A DNA stretch of 12,161 bases, from contig JAXDLH010000239.1 in assembly GCA_034666705.1 (NCBI GenBank), positions 1 to 12,161 of the forward strand. Reading direction: 5' to 3'. The position numbers and the translations under genes are program-made. The notes under the pieces were generated by a model that saw only the letters and a program-made list of their open reading frames with translations, did no database searches and was not told the origin of the DNA. This stretch comes from JAXDLH01 sp034666705. Its GTDB lineage: Bacteria; Chloroflexota; UBA6077; SHYK01. Shown piece after piece: positions 7,576 through 12,161 of the stretch (position 1 is its first letter; each line of letters opens with the position of its first letter).

Positions 7576-7977
7576 TCAATCGCGGTGTTGGGCTGCGCCC
7601 GCGATGACCTCCCAGCACTCGAAGTCAGGCTCGCGAAATCCAGCGACGATCCGCTCATCCAGCGTGCTGAAGCAGACCCAGCCGGGTGTCGGGGCCGGGA
7701 CATTCGATTCCGCGACCGGGCGCACGAATGCGCCCACGATGATCGGCTCGGATCGCCCGCGGAGGTGCACCCGCACGCGCGGGATGATCGGGGCCCGGTA
7801 CTGTTCGTAAACCCAGCCGAGCACGATCGCCAGCGGGACCACGGTGATGACCTCGTCGTCGTCGCCGTTGATGCAAACCACGTCGTCCACTTCGCCGTGG
7901 AACTTCGACGGGAATGCCCGCACGCCGGCGGGCACTTCGATTGGGTACCGCTCGTCGCGGACGTACATGCGGATCAC
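7576..7977 (-). CDS. Unrecognised 133-residue protein, last gene of the methionine salvage operon
   Basis: I do not recognise this family. The GTG start at 7977 overlaps the mtnC stop by 4 bases (GTGA), the usual arrangement for translational coupling, so it belongs to the mtnB-mtnD-mtnC transcript. An ATG three codons in (7968) is an alternative start. The protein has no signal peptide or obvious membrane segment. It reads as beta-rich, with an acidic turn NGDDDEV (37-43), a hydrophobic VVPLAIVLGWVYEQY stretch (46-60), an Arg-rich RVRVHLRGR strand (67-75) and a Trp/Cys/Glu-rich end (FECWEV, 119-124). Position suggests a role linked to methionine salvage, but nothing in the sequence shows an active site. 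The coupled start makes it a credible gene. Confidence 0.7.
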   Translation of the reverse strand: MIRMYVRDERYPIEVPAGVRAFPSKFHGEVDDVVCINGDDDEVITVVPLAIVLGWVYEQYRAPIIPRVRVHLRGRSEPIIVGAFVRPVAESNVPAPTPGWVCFSTLDERIVAGFREPDFECWEVIAGAAQHRD

Positions 7978-8651
7978 GTGGGGTGCTCGCCCGCGAAATC
8001 CTCGATCTCCCGGTGGCGATGCGCCACGCGCGGCACGCCGGGCCGCAGCAAGCGGCAGGTATCGACGCCCACAGCGTTAGCGGCGTCGAGCTCTGCCACG
8101 ACATCCGAGTAGAAACGAATCTCAGTCGGAGCCACCGCCATCGCCGCGGCGATCCGCTCGTACGACGCGGCCTCGGTTTTGGCACCGACGCGCGTATCGA
8201 AGTGCTGCTCGACGAGGTAGGATACGTCGCCGGCGGTGGAGTGCTCCAGCAAAAGTTGCTGCGCCTGCACCGAGCCCGAGGAGTAAATGGCGAGCCGCAG
8301 GCCGGCCGCCCGGGCGCGCTCCCAGTACGGAACGACGTCGGCGTAGAGGTGGCCATGATGGGCGCCGTCGCGGTACCCCGCGGCCCAAACCATGCCCTGC
8401 AGCTCCTTCAGCTCCGGGTGTTTGCGGTCCTCGTCGATCCAGCGCTGCAGGGTGGCGCCGATCGCCGCAACGTCAGTATCCCCAACGCCCAACTCGCCGG
8501 CCAGACGGTCGAGGATCGGCCGGACCTCCGGGTCGGCGGCGTGTTCGCTCAGGTAGGCAGGGATCGCGCGGCGGGCGTACGGATACAGCTCGTCCTTCAC
8601 GAAAGCGAGCGAGGTGATAGTCCCCTCGATGTCAAAGAGGCGCCACTGCAC
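7974..8651 (-). CDS. mtnC: Enolase-phosphatase E1 / acireductone synthase (HAD superfamily)
   Basis: MtnC converts 2,3-diketo-5-methylthiopentyl-1-phosphate to acireductone by enolisation then dephosphorylation. The 225-residue protein starts with the family's HAD motif I variant FDIEGTI (nucleophile D7, E9), followed by FVKDELYPYARR. HAD motif II is YSSGS (S124-S125), the catalytic Lys is in VGAKTEAASY (K158), and motif III is FYSDVVAELDAA (D183, E187). Length and motif order fit the single-domain bacterial E1 enzyme. GTG at 8651 directly follows the mtnD stop (TGAGTG), and its own stop overlaps the next gene by 4 bases, so translation is probably coupled throughout. Confidence 0.93.
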   Translation of the reverse strand: MQWRLFDIEGTITSLAFVKDELYPYARRAIPAYLSEHAADPEVRPILDRLAGELGVGDTDVAAIGATLQRWIDEDRKHPELKELQGMVWAAGYRDGAHHGHLYADVVPYWERARAAGLRLAIYSSGSVQAQQLLLEHSTAGDVSYLVEQHFDTRVGAKTEAASYERIAAAMAVAPTEIRFYSDVVAELDAANAVGVDTCRLLRPGVPRVAHRHREIEDFAGEHPT

Positions 8652-9209
8652 TCACGCGCCAGCCGCGGCGCCCGCTGGCTCGCCATAGGCCGGGTTGTAG
8701 CTCGCGTCTATGCCGGAGCCCGTGTAGTTCGCCACCCAGCCAGCGGGGTCGGTGAAGAGCCGGATGCACTTCACGTACGCGATGGGACCGAAATCGAACC
8801 AGTGCTTGGTGTTCGCCGGCACGGCGATCAGGTCGCCCTTCTCGCAGGTCACACGAAAGACCGGCGCATCCTCCTGGTGGAACCAGAAGAGTCCCGAGCC
8901 CTCGACGAAGTAGCGGACCTCGTCTTCGCTGTGCGTATGCTCGGTCAGAAACTTCTGACGCACCTGGTCCAGGTTGGCTGTAGTCGGCAGTACGCTGATC
9001 ACGTCGCACGCCTGATAACCTTGTTCGCGCTTCAGGCGGTCGACGTCCGCTCCATACGCGTGCAGCACGTCATCCGGCGTCGCGTCCTCGGCGAGCGGCG
9101 CTGAGGACGTCCATCGCTCGAAGCGGATGCCACGACCGCGCAGGTAGGCAGCAATCTCGTCCCAATCGCGAATCTCGGTGCCCTGGTCAGGAATGGTGAG
9201 CAGTGCCAT
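8652..9209 (-). CDS. mtnD: Acireductone dioxygenase
   Basis: MtnD oxidises acireductone with O2. The Fe form yields 2-keto-4-methylthiobutyrate, the methionine precursor, and the Ni form a dead-end product plus CO. This 185-residue protein is the usual single cupin. Metal ligands are H91, H93 and E97 in HTHSEDEVRYFVEGSG and H136 in PANTKHWFDFG, all present. The metal actually used cannot be read from the sequence. ATG at 9209 lies inside the end of mtnB (23-bp overlap), with a strong GGAGGGG 4 nt upstream, and mtnC follows immediately. The Gly/Ala-rich last residues are a low-complexity tail. Confidence 0.95.
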   Translation of the reverse strand: MALLTIPDQGTEIRDWDEIAAYLRGRGIRFERWTSSAPLAEDATPDDVLHAYGADVDRLKREQGYQACDVISVLPTTANLDQVRQKFLTEHTHSEDEVRYFVEGSGLFWFHQEDAPVFRVTCEKGDLIAVPANTKHWFDFGPIAYVKCIRLFTDPAGWVANYTGSGIDASYNPAYGEPAGAAAGA

Positions 9210-9849
9210 TGAACCCCTCCATGCGGAGCGCTAACTCGAACAGGAACTCGAACACCTCGACGTGCCGCTGCGCATCGCCGAGCGTTTCACCCCAGGTGTA
9301 CAGACCGTGCCCGGCAATGAGAAAGCCATGGCGCGAACGGCCGGCGAGCTCGCGGCGGAGCATGGCCGAGAAGCGCTCCATGTCCTGATCGTTCGGGAAG
9401 ATTGGCACCTCGATGCTGGTGTCGTGGGTGGTGACGCCGCTTAGCCCCTTGAGCAGCTCGAGGCCGGAGAACGCCGCCATCTCCGACTGGCTGCGCAGGA
9501 CAGAGAAAGCCGTGGCCATAACCGAATGGGTGTGCAGCACAGCCCCGGGCTCAAAGAGATCGTAGATCGCAGTGTGGATCAGCGTCTCGGCTGAGCTCCT
9601 CGCGCCCTCGGGCCACACGTGGCGCCCCTGCCGGTCGACGATCATCACGTCGGCCGCGGTAAACGCCGCCTTGTCGACGCCCGACCGCGAGATCGCCAGG
9701 AGCTCGAAGCCGGGGATGCGGGCGGAGAAGTTGGAGCTGGTAGCCGGCGTCCACCCTTTACCGTTCAGGAAACGGACGACGTCCACGAGCTGATCGGCGA
9801 CAGCTCCGAAGGCTAGCGAGTGGGCGGCTGGCGGCGCAGTGATCAACAT
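9187..9849 (-). CDS. mtnB: Methylthioribulose-1-phosphate dehydratase
   Basis: MtnB dehydrates 5-methylthioribulose-1-phosphate to the diketo compound used by MtnC. It is a zinc enzyme of the class II aldolase fold. The 220-residue protein shows SSNFSAR (38-44), SGVDKAAF (56-63), the catalytic Glu in SSAETLIH (E88), zinc ligands H106 and H108 in LHTHSVMATAFS, GHGLYTWGETLGDAQRH (180-196), and third ligand H196. All family landmarks are present. The frame stays open upstream to about 10041, but those extra residues come from the repeat element. ATG at 9849 is chosen because homology begins there, and a TACAAT box 7 nt upstream implies a leaderless message. It is the first gene of the operon mtnB-mtnD-mtnC-unknown. 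Confidence 0.93.
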   Translation of the reverse strand: MLITAPPAAHSLAFGAVADQLVDVVRFLNGKGWTPATSSNFSARIPGFELLAISRSGVDKAAFTAADVMIVDRQGRHVWPEGARSSAETLIHTAIYDLFEPGAVLHTHSVMATAFSVLRSQSEMAAFSGLELLKGLSGVTTHDTSIEVPIFPNDQDMERFSAMLRRELAGRSRHGFLIAGHGLYTWGETLGDAQRHVEVFEFLFELALRMEGFNGTAHHS

Positions 9850-9856
9850 GGGCGCT

Positions 9857-9862
9857 ATTGTA
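9857..9862 (-). promoter_or_regulatory. Candidate -10 box giving leaderless mtnB mRNA
   Basis: TACAAT on the minus strand ends 7 nt before the mtnB ATG, which puts the predicted transcript start at or next to the A of the start codon. No Shine-Dalgarno sequence is present, and no recognisable -35 lies 16-18 nt upstream. Confidence 0.45.
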
Positions 9863-9894
9863 GCGAACCAGCGTCCGCTCGCCGCCCACGGCCC

Positions 9895-10023
9895 ACTAAT
9901 ACAACGCGGCGGAAGTTGGTCACGAGTTTGCCGGTAGGGCGGGGGCTCGTCCCCCGCCGCGAGCCTTGCTGGGGCCAGCACCGGCGGTGGGGGACGAGCC
10001 TGGACGAGCCCCCGCCCTACCGG
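9895..10023. repeat. Dispersed inverted-repeat element (MITE/REP-like), copy 1
   Basis: Perfect 21-bp inverted arms lie at 9931-9951 and 10003-10023 (left arm begins CCGGTAGGGCGGGGGCTCGT). A second, imperfect inner pairing is possible between about 9945-9958 and 9985-10000. The right side carries GGACGAGCC twice (9992-10000 and 10002-10010). A 36-bp leader from ACTAATACAACGCGGCGG precedes the left arm and recurs with the arm at 12095. No ORF is credible inside, so if mobile it is non-autonomous. It sits just upstream of the mtnB promoter. Confidence 0.7.
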
Positions 10024-10075
10024 ACGTGCAACCGACGGCAATCAACGAGAAACATGCGCCCAGCTGGACTAGTGA

Positions 10076-10094
10076 CCCTTCGACACGCTCAGGA
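10076..10094. repeat. Short REP-like motif CCTTCGACACGCTCAGG
   Basis: The sequence CCCTTCGACACGCTCAGGA (10076-10094) resembles a short interspersed motif (CCTGAGCnTGTCGAAGGG on the other strand) that is common between genes in many GC-rich bacteria. Only one copy is visible here. The rest of 10024-10126, between the inverted repeat and the PHP gene, holds nothing else I recognise. Confidence 0.35.
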
Positions 10095-10126
10095 TTGGGG
10101 GAAGTGGATCTGGCGCACTCGGGAAA

Positions 10127-10870
10127 TCAGATCGGGGAGGATCGCCGGTTTCGCACCCAGGTCTCCACCTGCTCGCGGGGGTGCTCGATCAACGAGCGCC
10201 GCTGCTGCTGGAGCTTGCGGCGGAGCGTCTTCTTCGCCCCTTCTTTCCCCATCTCGGGCACCACGGTGCGCTCCAGCCACGATTGCTCGAACTCCTCGAC
10301 CGTCTGACCGGGGAAGGTCAGCACGATCCGGTAGAGATCCTCGATGAAATGGGCATCCGGCCCACCCAGTGCGACGAGGTCGTGCCGGTCGCCGATCTGG
10401 CGCAACTGCGGCAGCGATTCCGGCGAGGTGAAGTAGGGGGTGAGCAGCTCGTAGCCGAAGATCTCGAGCGAGGCCGCCGCGCGCGCCATACGGCGCCGGC
10501 CCATCCCGACGACCGGTGCGTCGACGTGTGGAATCACGACGTAGCAGCCGAGCTCGTTCAGTTGCTCCACCGCCTTGCGGAGGGCGAGGAACTTCTTGGG
10601 GACCACCGCGGGGAAGGGCGGGTGCATCTTGAAGGCGAGCACGTGGGTGAACCCGAAGGTGGTGAGCTCGACGCCCCAGATCGGCTGGACGCGGGAGCCG
10701 GGGTGCTTGGCCTTCCATGCCACCGCGGCCGCATAGGAGCGGCAATCGTCGTGGTCGGTGATGCCGAGAATGTCGATGTCGCTATGCTGCTCGACCTCGT
10801 CGAGCAGGTCGTCGACGGTCGACATGCCGTCGCTAAAGGTCGAATGCAAATGCAGGATCGCGCGTCCCAC
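10127..10870 (-). CDS. PHP-domain metal-dependent phosphoesterase
   Basis: This 247-residue protein carries the full PHP metal-site series: H7 and H9 in LHLHSTFSDG with D14, H40 in GITDHDD, E68 in WGVELTT, H115 in PHVDAP, and D172/H174 in GPDAH. This matches the TrpH/YciV-type PHP phosphoesterases, which bind a di- or trinuclear metal centre and act on nucleotide or other phosphate esters. The substrate is not readable from sequence. The C-terminal 45 residues are highly basic and Gln/Arg-rich (KKTLRRKLQQQRR), which could contact nucleic acid, but that is only a guess. GTG at 10870 has GGAG 5 nt upstream. It stands apart from the mtn operon, separated by the repeat region. Confidence 0.87.
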   Translation of the reverse strand: MGRAILHLHSTFSDGMSTVDDLLDEVEQHSDIDILGITDHDDCRSYAAAVAWKAKHPGSRVQPIWGVELTTFGFTHVLAFKMHPPFPAVVPKKFLALRKAVEQLNELGCYVVIPHVDAPVVGMGRRRMARAAASLEIFGYELLTPYFTSPESLPQLRQIGDRHDLVALGGPDAHFIEDLYRIVLTFPGQTVEEFEQSWLERTVVPEMGKEGAKKTLRRKLQQQRRSLIEHPREQVETWVRNRRSSPI

Positions 10871-10901
10871 AACGTCTCCAGCGGTGCCCCGAGCACATCA
10901 A

Positions 10902-10907
10902 ACTATA
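10902..10907 (-). promoter_or_regulatory. Candidate -10 box for the PHP gene
   Basis: TATAGT on the minus strand lies 31 bp upstream of the GTG start, leaving a leader of about 25 nt that includes the GGAG site. No convincing -35 is present at the right distance. Confidence 0.35.
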
Positions 10908-11080
10908 GTCGGCCCGTGCGGCTCGCGCGCGATAGATATATGCGCTCGTAACCGCACCGTGATTATGACGTTACGTCCAGTCGACTCGATGATACCCCTG
11001 GCACACCGTGGGCGAGTATGTTACCTTCGCCACACATGCGATCCGCATGCTCGAACCGGGCCATTGGCCGGCAGGCGCTA

Positions 11081-11089
11081 TGCTACAAT
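11081..11089 (+). promoter_or_regulatory. Extended -10 promoter for the small 89-residue gene
   Basis: TGCTACAAT is an extended -10 element (TGn plus TACAAT). It lies 46 bp upstream of the ATG at 11136, giving a leader of roughly 40 nt. The -35 region (around CCATTG at 11061-11066) is poor, as is usual for extended -10 promoters. Confidence 0.5.
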
Positions 11090-11135
11090 ATCGCGTGCTA
11101 ACGGCTCGGGAAAATCCTGCGCCAGTGGAGACAAA

Positions 11136-11405
11136 ATGGCGAACGAGCAAAAGAGTGAAAACGTCGGCAGTTCGGTTCAGACCGGCGGGCTGCGCTCGTT
11201 CACGCCGACGCAGTTGTTTTTCCTCACGCGCCTTTCGTGGCTCATTCGCCAGCGCCGTGAGCTCGTCAACACGCTCGACGAGACGGACTGGCGTCTCAAG
11301 CTCCTGAACAAAGCCCTCTATTCGACGTTTCTCGACTGTGTGGAAGAGGGCGTGGGCGACGAGGCTCGTAGTCTCCTCGCCCAGCAAAACCAGCACGCGA
11401 ACTGA
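11136..11405 (+). CDS. Small 89-residue protein of unknown function
   Basis: I do not recognise a named family. ATG at 11136 has GTGGAG 5 nt upstream and an extended -10 promoter before it. The frame is open further upstream, but that part has no coding character. A polar N-terminal tail (1-20) is followed by SFTPTQLFFLTRLSWLIRQR (21-40) and a second, longer alpha-helical stretch (about 42-82). The hydrophobic residues are spaced as in amphipathic helices, so a helical hairpin that dimerises or binds a partner is likely. It has no Cys pair, membrane anchor or signal peptide. It could be cotranscribed with the MscS channel 103 bp downstream. Confidence 0.7.
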   Translation: MANEQKSENVGSSVQTGGLRSFTPTQLFFLTRLSWLIRQRRELVNTLDETDWRLKLLNKALYSTFLDCVEEGVGDEARSLLAQQNQHAN

Positions 11406-11508
11406 TCTCCCCGCAATCCATTAGCCTTCGGCGGCAGCCTGCTCGTTCCGCAGCAGTGCAATCCGCCAACTCTCTCCCCATGTTCGCTCGCGCAATGAGA
11501 GCCCATCG

Positions 11509-12099
11509 ATGACGACTGATTTCGCGCTGCTCACGACGCGGCTGGCCGAAGCGTGGGCATTTCGCGCTGCCGTCGCGATTCTCATCGTGCTTGCCATGTG
11601 GCGGGTCGCGGCGTGGGCGCGCACGTCATTCGAGCGGGCCACCACGCGGACGCAGGCGGACGCCAACGTCCGGCTGCTCGCCGGGCGGCTCATCTTCGGC
11701 ACCGTCATCGTCCTGGGTATCGTCTGGGCACTCGACCTGGTCGGACTCGACCGGCCCGGCATCGTGGCGACGTTCGGCGCCGCAGGCCTCGCGCTCTCGC
11801 TCGCCGCGCAAGACATCCTGAAGAGCTTCTTCGCCGGCCTCTATCTGCTGTTCGAGCGGCCCTTCCTCATTGGCGACGAGATTCAGGTCAAGGACTACAT
11901 CGGCGTCGTCGAAGAGGTCGGCTTCCGCGCCACGACGATGCGCACGAGCGACAACGTCCGGCTGGTTGTGCCTAACGCCATCATCTTCTCCGAAGTAGTG
12001 AGCAATCGGGCTCAGCGCATCCCGCCCGTCGAGCCCACGCCGCTTCGGAGCGAGGATGTGCGGTCGGAGGAGGTGAGACGGCCGGGCTCCGCAGACTAG
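11509..12099 (+). CDS. Short MscS-family mechanosensitive ion channel
   Basis: This 196-residue membrane protein has three predicted helices: TM1 about 15-37, TM2 about 57-80 and the pore helix TM3 about 84-116. TM3 carries the Gly/Ala-rich packing motif of MscS (GAAGLALSLAAQDILKSFFA), followed by the beta domain with RPFLIGDEI, ATTMRTSDN and VVPNAII, all close to E. coli MscS. MscS channels open under membrane tension and release solutes on osmotic downshock. The C-terminal alpha/beta vestibule (roughly the last 90-100 residues of E. coli MscS) is absent. After VVSNRAQR (residue 170) there is only a charged, Pro/Arg/Glu-rich 26-residue tail, and its TAG stop lies in a repeat copy. The start has only a weak GAGAG upstream. 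Confidence 0.9.
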   Translation: MTTDFALLTTRLAEAWAFRAAVAILIVLAMWRVAAWARTSFERATTRTQADANVRLLAGRLIFGTVIVLGIVWALDLVGLDRPGIVATFGAAGLALSLAAQDILKSFFAGLYLLFERPFLIGDEIQVKDYIGVVEEVGFRATTMRTSDNVRLVVPNAIIFSEVVSNRAQRIPPVEPTPLRSEDVRSEEVRRPGSAD

Positions 12100-12161
12100 T
12101 ACAACGCGGCGGCAGTTGGTCACCAGTTTGCCGGTAGGGCGGGGGGGGGGGCCCCCCCCCC
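12095..12161. repeat. Dispersed repeat, copy 2, ending in a G11/C10 run
   Basis: 12095-12145 matches 9895-9945 at 48 of 51 positions, exactly 2,200 bp apart. The copy begins with ACTAGTACAACGCGGCGG and runs into the left arm of the inverted repeat (CCGGTAGGGCGGGGG). From there it departs from copy 1 into 11 G (12141-12151) followed by 10 C (12152-12161), which is probably an assembly or sequencing artefact at a contig end. The first five bases contain the TAG stop of the MscS gene. Confidence 0.75.

Noticed and set aside
7914..9104. 396-codon plus-strand open frame
   Set aside because: It is antisense to mtnC and mtnD, both of which show complete catalytic motifs. It has no ribosome site and no recognisable domain.
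9850..10041. N-terminal extension of mtnB by 64 codons
   Set aside because: The extra residues are encoded by the inverted repeat and are Pro/Arg-rich without family similarity. MtnB homology and normal length start at 9849.
10995..11015. GG-N10-GC arrangement resembling a sigma54 promoter (CTGGCACACCGTGGGC)
   Set aside because: The -12 half lacks the TT of TTGC, and an extended -10 promoter closer to the gene explains its expression better.
11480..11512. Ten-codon leader ORF overlapping the MscS start (ATGA)
   Set aside because: Possible upstream coupling peptide, but it has no ribosome site and is too short to distinguish from chance.
1..12161. CRISPR array, tRNA or rRNA genes, transposase or phage genes
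   Set aside because: No regularly spaced repeats, cloverleaf sequences, rRNA signatures or mobility proteins were seen on either strand.

Overview
The window is GC-rich, densely coded DNA, most likely from a Chloroflexota (Dehalococcoidia or Thermomicrobia-like) genome or metagenome contig. The lineage is inferred from the gene mix: a bacterial Cdc48/VAT-type double AAA ATPase with an N-domain, a Uma2-family nuclease, an ACMSD-like amidohydrolase, a Tat-exported lipoprotein solute-binding protein, and frequent GTG/TTG starts. No rRNA, tRNA or CRISPR array was seen. The last bases (11 G then 10 C) look like a contig-end artefact.

Layout. 1-1051 (-): a bicupin metalloenzyme whose C-terminus runs off the left edge. 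1268-3568 (+): a two-ring Cdc48-like AAA ATPase, divergent from the cupin across a 216-bp region with a strong sigma70-type promoter for the cupin. A near-perfect hairpin at 3589-3629 lies between the ATPase and the convergent Uma2 gene (3633-4256, -), which sits 42 bp downstream of an amidohydrolase (4299-5441, -). The 335-bp gene-free stretch 5442-5776 holds two divergent sigma70-like promoters and, between them, two imperfect 20-bp direct repeats resembling IS21-family ends. 5777-7540 (+) encodes a family-5 ABC substrate-binding lipoprotein with no permease or ATPase beside it.

7576-9849 (-) is a tight operon transcribed in the order mtnB, mtnD, mtnC, then an unrecognised 133-residue gene. 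The three mtn enzymes are consecutive steps of the methionine salvage pathway: methylthioribulose-1-phosphate dehydratase (MtnB), enolase-phosphatase (MtnC) and acireductone dioxygenase (MtnD). The genes overlap or abut, and mtnB looks leaderless. 9850-10126 is non-coding and holds a large inverted-repeat element, whose left 51 bp recur at the right end of the window. 10127-10870 (-) is a PHP-domain phosphoesterase. Divergently, 11136-11405 (+) is a small 89-residue conserved-looking protein behind an extended -10 promoter, followed by a short MscS-type mechanosensitive channel (11509-12099, +) whose stop codon lies inside the second repeat copy.

The strongest oddities are a natural Glu-to-Gln change in the D2 Walker B motif of the Cdc48-like ATPase together with two His-rich segments flanking its N-domain, the unknown gene translationally coupled to methionine salvage, and the dispersed inverted repeat. 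I see no clearly new multi-gene defence or mobile system.
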